Below, in pieces: positions 1 through 14,300 of a DNA stretch of 64,000 bases. Numbering within the stretch: position 1 is the stretch's first letter; every line of letters starts with the position of its first letter. A program made the position numbers and the translations under genes. The notes beneath the pieces were generated by a model. That model saw nothing but the letters and a program-made list of their open reading frames with translations, did no database searches and had not been told where the DNA came from. Location of the stretch: NCBI GenBank assembly GCA_959347315.1, contig OY365809.1, positions 7,888,523 to 7,952,522 on the forward strand, read 5' to 3'. The DNA is from Bimastos eiseni (lineage: Eukaryota; Annelida; Clitellata; Crassiclitellata; Lumbricidae).

Positions 1-353
1 CAGTGTTATGCGCGCACTTTGCACAGACGATGATCACCAACATGAGAGGTGCTTCCTTGAAATGGCTATGCGCATATAACATCCCATCCTGACATTTCAC
101 TCATTGTAATTTTCAAGAATAGTCCATTCTTAACTGTGAAAAGTTGCACAATCCTTTTAGACACACACACAACACTGACTTGAAACAAATGTTTAATTAT
201 GACTAAAGCTGTGAGGAGCAATTTGAATCAAGGTCATGAAAGAGAGTCTCTAACCATGCGTAATCTTATGAACATAAACAAGGCATCAAAACAATTTAAA
301 TTTTGCATGAAAATCTGGAATGCTTTTAGAAGCAAGACTTCGTACACTGCATA
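1..353. other. No gene recognised
   Basis: This AT-rich stretch leads up to the inverted-repeat element at 354. Short open frames are present on both strands but none resembles a known protein or shows paired splice signals. Confidence 0.5.
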
Positions 354-840
354 AGGGGCCGTCCACATATTACATACACAGCAAGGGGAGGGTTTCGAAT
401 TTTGGCGATTTTGCGTACGAGTGCGGACGGTGGGGGGAAGGGGTCTCGAAAATATGTACGCACGCAAATATAATTTTCTAATTATGATGTAAAACAGTAC
501 GGAATATTCAAATCAGAACTGTAAACCCAATCACAGACTATATTTCTGCTTAATCAATTTTATGTAGCATTAAAACTTCAAAATGCAATTGTTGTTAATG
601 TTTTATTTCTTCATAACAGTTAACAAATTTAAGCTGTTAAATATGATGCTTAAAAAAATAAATAGCCTGTGGTAAAATCAATGTCTTATAGATGGCTTTA
701 GCTATTTAACCTTTGCAATGGGGAGGGGGTAGAGCTCAAATGTACGCATGCATGGGGGTAGGGGTCCACGAAATGTATGCAGTGCAACAGGGGGTTCAAA
801 TATCCGATTTTTTTGTGTACGTAATATATGGATGGGCCCT
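354..840. mobile_element. MITE-like element with imperfect terminal inverted repeats
   Basis: The left end reads AGGGGCCGTCCACATATTAC on the plus strand. The right end, read inward on the minus strand, begins AGGGCCCATCCATATATTAC. Both are followed by G/C runs interleaved with fragments such as CGAATTTTGG or ATTTGAACCC. About 20 bases therefore form an imperfect terminal inverted repeat around an AT-rich core. Elements of this 'GGGCCGTCCATAAATTACG' type are common non-autonomous DNA repeats in animals (recalled family knowledge). No convincing target-site duplication is visible, so it may be two partial copies rather than one whole element. A relic with the same style of end lies at about 6.69-6.80 kb. 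Confidence 0.5.
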
Positions 841-904
841 AACCTGATCTGATATTCTTCATCCTTGAATTTATAAAACGATCTTCCCAATGCGTCCTCT
901 ATCC

Positions 905-2150
905 TCCGATTCTTTCTATTTGCAGATGACACAAACATATTTGCATTCCATAAATCGTATGACAAATTAATTCAGCTGCTAAATCTCGAACTAAAATACG
1001 TGGCAAATTGGTTTGCAGCTAACAAACTATCCTTATACATTAAAAAAAAACTACATATTATTTTGCTCTCATCGCAAGAAACCACCTCAGATCGAAGATA
1101 GTCTGCTAATAAATAATACCTCGATACCAAAGGTCACATCAGTTAAATTCCTTGGTGTTATCATTGATAGTCATTTAACGTGGAATGATCATATTCACCA
1201 TATCACAATAAAAATTGCCAAACATATTGGGATACTATTTAAAGTAGCATATCTATTGCCTCTAAATATACGTAGGAACTTATATTTTACGATGATAAAC
1301 CCCTACTTAAGCTATTGTAACATTATTTGGGCATCGAACTACCCATCTCGACTTAAGCGGCTAACCACTCTCCAAAACCGTGCTGTTCGCTTCTTCATTG
1401 GTTGTCCTCCTTTGACTCAGGTTGACCTTTCCTATAATCAGTTGGGTATACTAAAACTAAAGCAAATCACACTATACCAAATATCTCAATTCATGTTTAA
1501 ATACAGTCATAATCTACAACCTCGGATCTTCAACAAATACTTTACTCCACTATCTGAGGCCACTCCATATTGTCTACGCTCCACATCCTCCTCTTATAGG
1601 CCTGTATACACTCGTACAAATACAAGAACGTTCACAATCAAATACTCGGGTGCTAAACTCTGGAACAGCTGAAAGTCTGAAAACTTTAGAGTTTAGCCTT
1701 CCAGAAAAATTGAAGAACCTACCAAATGTTTGTATATTTAAAGTAAAAATCCGTGAGCATATTACTTTGACTTCGTTGGATTAAATGCATACTGCATAAC
1801 ACTGATCTGTGTATGACTCTGAACCAAGATCCTTATCAACATAATCATCATTAACATGAAGATTGTAAAGGCAGGCATAGCAAACGTGTAAGTTCAACTC
1901 GAACAATGCTATTTATAGCTAATAATTAATTAAGCTGCATTTTTTTTCCTTTTTAGTATTATTTAAGTGTCGACCTCTGACCATCACAGCTTTTTCCTCT
2001 TGATATGTGGGTGGCCCCCCTACAGGACCTCGGTCCTTCTCGGGTCTTATCCTCCCTGTTGAACCTTACATGTCATATCAATTTATTATCAACTTTGTCA
2101 TAATGTAAATGCCGAGGTCAATAAAAACAATTTGTTTGTTTGTTTGATCC
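905..2150 (+). mobile_element. 5'-truncated non-LTR retrotransposon (LINE, CR1/jockey-like), 3' end intact
   Basis: From about 917 the frame reads the reverse-transcriptase active-site motif LFADDTN, followed by the C-terminal block of CR1/jockey-type reverse transcriptases: FLGVIID.HLTW, then an ANLINE-style PYLSYCNIIWASNY and LQNRAVRF, ending at LWNS with a stop at 1670-1672. The start of the reverse transcriptase and any ORF1 are missing, as expected from abortive target-primed integration. The 3' UTR has a perfect hairpin at 2024-2037 (AGGACC-TC-GGTCCT) and ends in a (TTTG)n tail at about 2128-2147. A sister copy with the same hairpin lies at 19.2-20.2 kb. The copy is dead because it is truncated. 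Confidence 0.87.
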
Positions 2151-2397
2151 TTCAAGTCTTGAATCACTGAAGAAGGTAAACCGAGGAACACAGGCACCAT
2201 AAGTTCAAGTAGTACAACCTAGAAGGTTATGAAGAGGTCAATTCACCCTCCGAAGAGCCCCATTTATGCGATTTTATAACTTTAGAGTTTACATCTTTGC
2301 TTGTGAACAGTTATACAGCACCCTTATGGTATCTAAGCATATGCAAATTTATGCAGAGTTGTTCTGCTTTTAAACTCCTTCTTGAGTAGATGGATAT

Positions 2398-5300
2398 TTA
2401 GAGTTGGCAGGTTTCCAAGTCAGAATCATCTGCCCCTGCATCATCCTCAACATCTTCGCAGCTGAGCAGGCTCTTGCGGTCGGCCGTTTCCATGGTTACG
2501 ACTCGGGGTGTCCAGCTGCTGAGACTGAGCCTCTGGAGGATGCTGTCACGCAGGCTCATTTCCTTCAGCTCCGGAAAGCCGTCGTTCATGACTCCATGGT
2601 AGATGACGATGTGGTCGTCGCCCGTCCGAGACATTTCCTGCTTGTAGTCCGAGATATACTGCTTGCTCGCCAACTGTTTGCAGTTCGGTTTCTTCCACCT
2701 TCAACACATAAACAGACAATAATTGCCACCAGATGTCAAAAGATGTGGTGCAATGCAGTGTACAACATCTTTAAAAACTAGTTTTACATGCATAACAAAC
2801 TAAATCGAATTGAACTTCTGGCAACTTCTGTGGTGTCATTACCATGGTGCACCAGGCATTTTCTCTAGTGATGGTTGCTTTCAACTTAAAATATGATCTA
2901 CAATGGTAATTGTTAGCCCTCTATTATGTTAGAGATGAGGATTACCGCTGGTGTGAAAAAATGATCAGATTGTAGCAGCTCAGACCTAAATACATTCATG
3001 TCTTTATTAGGCACTTATATTCTGTAGCAAATGCCATCAGATACCTGGATCTAACCATGCAAACGCTCAAGCTTAAAAGGAATGCATTTTGCCAGCAAAA
3101 TTCACAGTATGTGCCAATATTTTGTTAGCAGCACACTTTCCTTAACACTTTGAAGACTTTCACATTTTCTACAACATGCATACCTCGAATAGCTCTACAA
3201 TAATATCAACCACTGATTTAACTGATTCCTAAAAAGGGCGCTTAAATTGATTAATATTCATGTTTACAAACCATGTCTCCTCATTAAATCATCGACTTCC
3301 TATAGACCAGCATCTATAGTTTTACAATAGGAATATGTTTCACTTACAGTTTAAGGAGAAGAGACAGTCCAACAACAGAAACTGAAGACAATGCCATTGC
3401 AGCAGATGCCATCCATGGCTGCAGCACCAGGCCAACCGGCATGAAGACTCCTGCACAAAAAACAATCAGTAACTATGAACTTGACTACAGTATCTACAAA
3501 TGAAGAACTGATGATTAATTAGAAGGTTTACAGATAAGCTGATAAAATATGTTTATTCTAGCAATTAATCTACTCATAACCAAATAGGATTAATCTGTGT
3601 TGTAAACAGAATTTAAACTTATGACATAGAGGCATGGTGTGGTACCAATATACACAACCAATTACAGCTAGCCCAGGACAGAGGAGCATGGAGAACAATG
3701 GTCTAAATGTACAGTGGACACCTACAGGATTTAACCCATGGATCATGATGACGATGATGAAACTGAATTTGTCTAGATCATGATGTAATTGCAAACTTTG
3801 TCTAAAGAGCATCATTGATTGTTACAATTTTCAATTACTTGATGCAATGAAATGTTTCAAAGAGAGAATGCCACAGTTATACGTACCTCTGGCATGTAAA
3901 CACCAGACCAACACATATTTCTAAAATTACCTTCATTCATAGGCCATGGGAAGTACTTTTAAGGAGGCATCAAGCAGACAAGTGTTATATAAATAAGCTC
4001 CTGAGGTCAAAGGTTGGCTAAACAGCAGAGATAATCAGACTCCACTGACCTGCAGCAATTGGAATACCAACTAGGTTGTAGATGCTCGCAGCAAAGAAGT
4101 TCAGTCGGATGCGACGCACGGTTGTCTTCGACAACTTCATGGCAGCAACAACGTCCACAAGGTCATTCTGATGTTTATTAGAAACAATAAACAGAAAGAC
4201 AATATTAATATCATCTGTAACTTGACCACAATCCCTCATAATTCACGCAAATGTACACAAACAAACACATTATGGATGAGTCTGTGGTATCACAAAAAAA
4301 CTTAAATTTGTTTTTGAAAGTCTTCTACCCTAAAAGTGTTCACTTCAATCGAAAACCATTAGAGAAATATTAGAAATAAGAAATATTATTTTTAGAGGTA
4401 GATCAGGTGTCTTTAAGTAAATTAAGTATTTGAAATTGACTAAATCACAAGTGATTCGCTGATTCACAATCATTACAAAAGCACAAACGCGCCATTAGCA
4501 ATAACTTTTTATCAAAACAAGCACGAATAATAGATTGAAAATGCTATAGTAATAACTTACAAATTTACATGTTTAGTTGTTTAATAATAATAATAATCAG
4601 CACACAACATAGTTCACAATAACTATATGCAAGTGATAAAGATCAAATTGCTTTACATTACAGAAGAAACACGTCAGCAACTAGCTACTAACTCTGATGA
4701 GAACAATGTCAGCAGCCTCCACAGCAACATCTGTTCCTGTTCCAATGGCAATCCCAACATCAGCCTGGGCAAGCGCGGGTGAGTCATTGACCCCATCACC
4801 CACCATGGCGACCTTTCGACCTTTCTTCTGCAGCTCCTTAACTTTGCTCACCTTGTGTAATGGAAGAACTTCAGCAAAGACTATGTTGATTCCAACCTGC
4901 GCAGATATTGTAGATGCGAAATGGATTAAGCCTAATAATTGGAAACATGATTATCATAAGTTTACACAACTTACATAGATTTATTATAACCTGGTCTGAA
5001 CATCAACAGATCATAATAATTAATTAATTCTGTAAAAATTACATTCAACACAGCATAAAATAAAATGTGAACATCATCCAAAGCATGCAGTACAGACGAC
5101 TTTTCTATGTCTTCTTGGATACATATGTTCCTTCTTGGATTTAGCCTTTATTTTGTTATGGACAACGACTACTTATTAGCAACATTCAACTGATACACTG
5201 AGCATGAACCCAGCGCCTCAATAGCAGCCTTATTATTATTATTATCATAAAATAATGTGCTACTCAATATATCATCCACAGAGCAAAGTAATCAATAAGC

Positions 5301-8300
5301 TTACTTAATACATCAATGAGTACTTAAAACGTAATTCCATAGCAGAATGTCCATATGGGCACGTATTGTCCTCCCTGACAATGCATGCCCATACGGGACC
5401 CACAGTCCCATACAAGACTTAAGCATATATAGACATGCAGGCAAGACTGCTCTGTCCAATTGTCTTTCTCTTTGTCCTTGTCTCTGCCTGTCCCTATACC
5501 TGTTTGGCGATTGCTTTTGCTGTCTTCCGGTTGTCTCCAGTAAGTAACATCACATCAAGCCCCATTTTCTTCAGGGTGTACACTGCCAGATGGGCTTCCG
5601 ATTTGACCGTGTCAGCTACGGCCAGCATCGCAACAATTCGCCCTGAAAAACCAGAAACGTTCGATGGCCTTTCAGAAATCGACGACGCTCAGTCACACAA
5701 AGCGAAAGTTCAAATTGAAAATTTAAAGTTTAAATTTAACAAGAATAGTTTAAATCTAGTGGCACAAACACAGAGAACCCACACACTCTGCATTACTGGA
5801 TGAGTGCTCAAACCAAGGTCAGACAACTACACTGAGGACTTTTGTGAATCAAGCTAAGTGTAACAAGCACCAATGCCAAAATAGCCAATGTTTTAGCTCA
5901 ACACTCAAATTCTTGTACAACTCATTAACCAATGCCATCTGTTAAGTTTCTGGATGATGAGTACCACGATATGTTGTTACACAGAATAGTGCAAAAGTCT
6001 CATCTGCCACTTCCAGGCCATTCCAGTCATCCAATTCCGATTACAAATCAAGACGGAACAGATTTTAGAGCAAATGACGCCACATGCCTAGGGGGAGAAG
6101 GGTCAGCCATTTGTGACGATGTGTGACGTCACATCAAACTGCATAACTTTATTAAAAATTGTACTCAATTAGATAAGTTTCACATAACTAACAGTAATTG
6201 TTACCAAAATTTAACAATACTAATTATGATTTTTGCATTCCTAATATTTTTATTGTCTGCTTTACACTCTATGTTAATTTTGGGTTTTGGAAGTGAGGCA
6301 GCTATTCTGTAACACACAAGCAGGAATCAATTATCCCGCCCAAATGCACAGGCCAATTAGAGTCACTGAAATGAAGAAAATGAAGTGTGTGAATTGGATA
6401 ATTATTTATTTCATGAAGAAGCATTTTGCTTCACCATGGGGAATGGAGAGGCAAAGTTCAGATTGTTTCAAGTTACTGTCATTAAACATTTTTTTCAATA
6501 ATTGTGATGATTCAGCCAGCTTTTCATAGAGCTTGAGCAATGCATAAGATTGTAATAATTATGTTTCTACCATTTTTATTCGTCCTACTATTATAGTTTC
6601 AAGTATTTTTATAGTTAGAATTAGTTTTTTGATAATTATAAGAAAATTTGCATTACATTCTGGACATCGTGTTTTATCGGAGAAGGGTCAGAGCTTTGTG
6701 ACCTTATATTTGAGGGGGATCATGGCATCTGAGACAGCATGTGACAAAGGGGAGGGGATAAAACATTGTCCAAAATTGCTTGACGTCATTTATGGAAGGC
6801 CCTAAACCAGGAGTACGTAAATGATTACACACTGTATTACTGAATACTTAAGGACAAGTGTACAGTTAAAAAATGAAGACATTAATATTATTAGCACATA
6901 ATTTACATGCCTTCACAAAAACACATTTACCATCAATGGCACAAAGAACGGCAGTCTGTCCTTGAACTTCGTGCTCCTCCATGGCTGTGTTCACCTCAAA
7001 GGCCACCTCCAGGCCATTCCGGGTCATCCAATTCCGGTTACCAATCAAGACAGAATAGATCTGAGAGGCCATTGCACCAACTGGATCATCTGCAAACGAC
7101 ATTAACAAATTAATCACAGAGCCAATCATGTGTCGACATGATGCCAAAAAGTCAGAAAAACATGTTATCACTTGGAAATTCCTATTAAGGATCTTTTTGT
7201 GAAGAATTAGCAGAAAATGTGCAACAACACTGACCAATAGGATCAACAAAATGCTATAATAATTCCACTGTTACAGTCATTTGATCATTGATAATTGAAA
7301 ATAAAAGCAACTCAATATCTTAATGTTGAAGATAAGCTTGCCTTCAATGTGTAAACTTGAACCAGTATCTTCTTCCGAACGTGAGGGTCGTGTGATGACG
7401 GCTTTTGTGCTCAGTGCACTGTTACGTCTGTTCATTGTTTCCACATCGGAGACCTCGGACTCAATGACTGACTCGATATTAGATACGCTGCACTTGAGGC
7501 CACAGCCAGGTACAGCAGTGAAGTTGGTCACCTTGCCCAGCTGCTCCACATTCAACATCTTCAAAAAGCATTTGAAAACAGCACACATTAATAACTTCAC
7601 CATATCATTAAATGCAAACATTCAAGACTTGGAATGGTTGACAGGTCTTCAGGATAAATGGGTGAAGAGCCACTCTCACCATCCAGGACCATGTGTGTCT
7701 AAAGCCTTCAGTGGTCTCTTCTATCTCCATGGAAGACCAAAAAGCAAGGTGAAGTCCAACCTACTATTGCAATATCGAATGTGCTAAAACAAAAGGAGTC
7801 TTCTGTTTCAAACATCCTGGCAACTGAGATCTGTCTTTTGTGTGCAGTGGCAGGGCCGTACTGAGCTATAATTGCGCCCTGTGTCTAGCATCAATCTGAT
7901 ACCCCCACGTTTTGAAAATAGTGCATTGTGTGGAATAATAAGTTATTTCAGCCTGAAATTTGTGCCCCTTCCACATATGCGCCCTGGGCCATGGCCCCCG
8001 CTGGCCCACCCCTCGGTTCGGCCCTGTGCATTGGCATCATCAAGCAACCTAACCTGAAGAAAAATTGACATAATTTCATTGCTCAGGTCATGCCTTAGTT
8101 TTCTGCAGCTGAAAGACCTTTCTTTAATAACGCTTTCAGATCTGTTCTTAAAGTAGAGTGAGCACATTACCTTGATGCCTGACATACGTCATTCAACCAA
8201 CGGGCATGTACGGTATGTTAACAAATGCACTGCATAAATATTTATTTACTTACTTATCTTAATGACTAAGTAACAAATTACATATGCATTTACACACAAA

Positions 8301-11300
8301 AACAAGAAATCAAAAAGTCCAGATATTAAAAGGATAACTTTATTAAGAGATACATGAAATAAGCAGATAAACAAGCAATATAAATGGCACATGACTAAGA
8401 TATACACTGCTCATTACCTTTTTAACATATTTGACGATAGCATTTGCGATTGGATGTTCGCTGCTGGACTCCGCTGTACCAGCAATTGCCAGAAGGATGT
8501 GAAGAGGACAAACAGACTCCCTCACAAACATAGCAACACGAGAGACTCGAGGGACGCCGTGTGTCAGAGTACCCGTCTTATCAAACACTATGCTGTTAAT
8601 CTGTAAACAACGAGAAAATCACACCCGATGCAATAAAAACCAACTGCTGCCGAATGAAGAAAATTATACTATGGCCAGTGCTAACTGAGTCAGTCTGCAG
8701 AAAAAACATGCTTAAAAACACCCAAGTTTACCAAAGCTAAATGAATTAGCAATGCAACATCAGAAGAAATTCAGAATCTAAAAAAAAAAAGTTTTTTATT
8801 AGAGACTTAAATGGAGTGTCTGTAAAAAATAACCATGATATACAAGGCATCGATTGAAGTTTTAAAAAAACTGGGTGGTCCAAGAATATAGCTTAGATGT
8901 AGAGTTAAAATGAAAAAGCAAAACGAAAAAGTTCTGAACACACAAAACTAAGCACATACCACATAAACACAGCTTTATTTTCAGCAATGGATGAAGAACA
9001 ACCTGCAGAGTGACATCATACCTTGTGAACCTTTTCTAGTGGTTCTCCTCCCTTGATGAGAATGCCATTGGTAGCACCAATGCCAGTACCAACCATGACT
9101 GCTGTAGGGGTTGCCAGACCAAGGGCACAAGGACATGCTATGCTGAGAACGGTGATGGCAAAACGGAATGCATGCTCAAAGACGGCCTCGTGAATGTTAC
9201 GACCTTTGGACTATACCAAAAAAAACATAAATATTTACAAGACATAATTCTGCCATTGAATCGTACAAACTAAGATGTACAGCTTCCATTACTATCTAAT
9301 CTAACAAAACAACCACATGGGAGGGGGCACCTCATGCACGTCTCTGATCCACACCTTCATTTCCTCCAGCAAAACCGGAAATTGCTATATATTCTGGTCT
9401 GGGTTCCTCTCTTACTCTAAAATATAGTTCATTCTTAATGCCTTGGTTGCCTGATTCATGGCGTCGAGAAATTTAGTTTTGTATCTTTACCTACGTGCGC
9501 AATACTTTTGCACTGGTTGCCTATACAACAATGCATTGAATTCAGATCATAACATTTGAGCAGAACTTCTTTGTGGGAATTGCCCCATCTCATCTTGGCT
9601 CATTGCTAATCTCTGCCTACCCTGTTCCTGGCAACAAGTCTCATTATTTGGCCAAATAGGATATGCTTCTTTTCCTCTGGCTCACTTCTCAACAACTCAG
9701 TACAGAAGGTTTGCTTTCCTATCGCCTGGAACAACCTTCTTAATAAAGCTAAAGCTGAGCTAGAAAGCCTATCTCCTTCACTCTTCTAAAGCAATACCAA
9801 ATTTACTGCTTAAAAATGTAAAGACTATTCTATTCCTCCTCAATGCTCACTTTATGAATAGTAAGGATCTGTGAAAACAAAAATCCGAGAGGTTTTTATC
9901 CAGAGGATAAAAGGTTGAGGCAGAGGAAAACTATTCTACGCGAGCCAGATTATAGCCTCGATTGATACTGTATCACCTTCACCTTGTGCTATCATTTCTT
10001 GGAAATCTAGCGACTGCCGTGACCAATCATCTCCATTTTTTTCTTTCCGAAGTTGCATCCCTTAATTCCTCCAGGCTCATTTAAGTTTTTTCATGTATCC
10101 CATCCATCCATTTTTTTCTTGGGCGCCCTTTTTAATACTATATCACTGTATCTAAATCCCATTGTATCCTCCCTGACAAGTTATGCTGATCAATCATATG
10201 AGGAACACATAAACTGATACTGACCTCATAATCTGGATCGACCAGATTGATGTCAACATAGCCAACGATGATCCAGGCAATGAGAGTCAGAAGAGATACC
10301 AGGATCACTCCAGGCACAAAATATCCAGCAATCTTATCAGCCAACTGTTGACTTGGTGCCTGAAAAAACACATCAAGACCTTACCTTTGACCCATTAAGA
10401 AACCTGAATTAAAGGTCAAAAGTAAACATCTTAATATTATCAGCAGAACATAAAACTTCAAGAACTCCAGATATACATAAAAACAGCCTAAAAATTATTA
10501 ATTCATCTATAAATGAATAATTTAAACATATTTTAAACAGCAGCACACAGCTCACTAAGAGAAAAACACAGGATTTGGAAAACGACCGAAAGAATAGGAA
10601 CAGATTATGAAACTGAACAAGCGTAGCCAGATGAAAAATGTCCAACCTTTGAGGTCTGTGCTTCCTCGACGAGTTTAACAATCTGTGAGAGAGCACTATC
10701 CGCTCCCACGTGGGTAGCCTCGATGAGCAGCGTCCCATGCTGGTTCAGTGATCCACCAATCACATCATTGCCTGGTTTCTTTGTTACCGGCATTGACTCA
10801 CCTGTGATGAGTGATTCATCACAAGTAGACAGACCTTCCAACACCCGACCGTCAACTGGAATCTTCTCTCCAGGCAACACCTATTCACCAGTGACACAAT
10901 GCTCAGTTAATTAACATTGCTTCAATTGCACTTAAATGACTCAAGGAATTTCCATTCCTCAAACCATTTACTTGATGCATTATTTAATATTCTTGAGAAG
11001 CACTGTAGGCCTACATATACAAAAGACAGAGACATTTATATAAACTAGGACATGCATTAAACAAGGCACAACTTTTAGTTTCTGATATTGTTTCAATTGC
11101 ACTTAAATGTCTGAAGGAAATTCATCCACATAACATTTACCTATCATCCATGTGAGGTTCTAAGAGGCACTGCATGCAAATGGTTAACTACACAGAAAAT
11201 CGAACACTCAAATCAAGTGCTAGCATACTGAATCTGAAATTTTGTAAAAATTTCTAAGCAAATTTTACATGAAAAACAAATCTATAGCAAACACAAAAGG

Positions 11301-14300
11301 CTAATTCACCCTCAGAACATCTCCTCTTTGCACAAGTTCCACTTGGAGCTTTTCCTCACGAAGAACATTTCCCTCTTTGTCCAGTTCAACCAGCAGGGCC
11401 TCGGTCGCTTGCAACGAGATCAGCTTAGCCAGCGCCTCCGACGTCTTACCCTGCAACAGCAAACAGCAATGCCAATCAGAAGTAGGAACCATCTCTGAAA
11501 GAGAAACTGATCACAGCAACACTACTGACTTGGCAGGAGATCGCTGTTGCATCTTGAGTTGATAATCTCAAAGTGGCGCTATATAAATATCTGTGAGTAA
11601 TGAAGTTCCCTATGTCATCTAGTCATAACTGACCTTATGCTAGGACTGTGTGATAAAACTTTTAACTGTAACTGCTCTGACAATCAAGTGCATCCTATAA
11701 ATATATTCACTAATAACCATCTGGTACACACCCAGTGAAAGATTGAGTTTTTTCAAAATAGGACATATGCAAGCTATAAAATGAAATTTACTTCACTACA
11801 TACACAAATAATCAAACATCGACATCATCAGATTGAAATCATGACACAGAGTAAAAGAGAATAATTAACAGACAAGAACAGGTGACAAGAGTCAAATACA
11901 GTAGAGCACATGAAATTGCAGACAGGAACCCATATAATACAAGATACACCAACCCTCCTTCCAGTCACCACCCACGACACCTCACAACCATCATCAGTAA
12001 TAACACTGTTTCCTTTTTGTAAACTACAAAACATGCATGGCAGTCTCTGGAGCAGAGATGATCCTGAAACTAAAACCATAACTTCTGATCAGAGACTAAA
12101 TAAAAAATTACGGACATACCTTAGCAACATGTTCCAGACATACCTTAGCAACATGTTCCAGACATACCTTAGCAACATGTTCCAGACATACCTTAGCAAC
12201 ATGTTCCAGACATACCTTAGCAACATGTTCCAGCCAGCGTCCAAGAGAAACAAAGACGAGTAACATGGGAGGAGTCTCAAAGAAGGTGGTCGGACTGACA
12301 GGTTCCTTCAACGCCATAGAGATGATGACGACCAGAACGGAATACAGGTAAGCAATGGAGGTTGCCATGGCGATGAGAACATCCATGTTTGCCTGACAAT
12401 GTTTCAACGCCTTGTAGGCTTGTACGTAGAAATAACGTCCTCCAAGAATCTAGACATTTCAAGACCAAAAATATCCATAAATGCAAGTGAACGAAGGGTA
12501 GATGACCAAAAAATGTCTTAAAATGCTGGACACCACAAAAACAATTACACTTTATTGCATTTATTTTAAGAGTGACTGGATTTAAATTTATTATATGCTC
12601 ATTTAATGCTGATAAAAGGTGCTAGTCCAAAGATGTACAACTAAAGAAAGGGGTAGATGGCGACAGATGATGAGTGACAATTTGAAGCTCTTTGTAAATT
12701 AGTAATCACGATCTAAATAGAATTTCCAAAGCCCGGATAAATACCTGGCAAGGAGTACAAAGCAGAAACAGCAGCAGATTCTCTAAGGACAGACCCGGCA
12801 TCACCATAAACATGTCGTGGCAATTGCTACTGTGTCCCATGGTCGTAGTAGATGCTGTTGCAGTAGACGTCATGTGGCCGTCGTGCATGCCCTCTGTTGA
12901 CCCTTCGGTGTCCGGGTGATCGGTCGAGTGATTTCCGTGAGAATCATCTGAATCGCTTGGACAGGACTTGAGAGACATTGAAATCATGAAGTAGGCCATG
13001 ACGACCATCACAGGAACGCCAAAGATCAATGAAAAGAGGAACGAATTACGCCACCTACAGGACAATTCACAGAGTACTTTAAAATCAGCAATGAAAGAGC
13101 AATAACATAAAAGAGTAAAGAGGAAATTGGTAAAAGGCTCGAACTTACAAATAACACGTGTAGGGGAGCATTAAGATAATCATATCACAAGTATTCAATA
13201 TAGAAAATCCTCCTTCAACAACTTCAGCATTACTGGGCAGTCGGCATCACAAAACCACAAACACAAAACTTTCAAAGTGTAATATTTTAAACATCTTTAG
13301 GCATTTATCAGAATACAGATAATAAGACAAGGTTATATTAACTATCTTACAGACAATTAATTATCTATCTACAACTGAAGCCCTACAAAAAAATTCCTAT
13401 CAATGCAACATTTTGCATAAAAGTGCATGTCAGCGGAGGTTCTGAAAGCACGATCTGATGACTAAACCAATTTAATCCTAAAATTCCTATCATACCATTG
13501 CACAAGAGAACAATCAACGATCACTAGGAGAGAGAAATGTACACATGTAACAACCCAGATGGGGGCAGAACTATCAGTGCTACTCTCTTATGGATGAATA
13601 ACATGAAGCAGCAGATGCCAGGACTTCAATAAAAGATGAAGTGACAGTAATTATTTGCAATATTAAATCGAATTACAAGAAATAAAGTTTCAAAACACAT
13701 AAATTGATTTACCTTGTTGTGACCCGTTTGTGGTCTAAATACTCCAGTCCTCTCTGATTGTTATCAATTAGCGTGGCAGTGAAACCAATCGACTAAAATA
13801 CACAAAAGCAATTAATAAATTATCAGTTGTTTTCAACTGAGCAATTATGCATCTGTCTGACGAACAACAACAGAAACTACCAGACAGCAGGTTTTCAAAA
13901 TTTAGCAAATAGGATAATTTCTGACTAATGCAAATAAAAATTTAGATATGAAATACAACAAAGCATATTCTCAATCTGATGTAAACACACAAATTCACTA
14001 CAAGGACATTAGCTGTAAGATAAATATCATAAACATATGTTTGACTGACTAAGAAACTTCTATTTGGCCATTCTGGATAATAATTGCCTATTTTGGAGTA
14101 TAATTGCCTTTTTGGCTATTTTGCAAACATATGCAAAATAATACTGAAAGGCTACTGTTTCAAGTCAGCAACATATATTTTAGCATACTTTGGAAGTCGA
14201 AAGTAAAAGCCCCATGTTCCTATCCAGTAGTTGCAGTTTAACAACACTGTGTGATAACAAAGACCATTAGCATCGCCCTCCTCCTTTATCCAGGTTTGGA

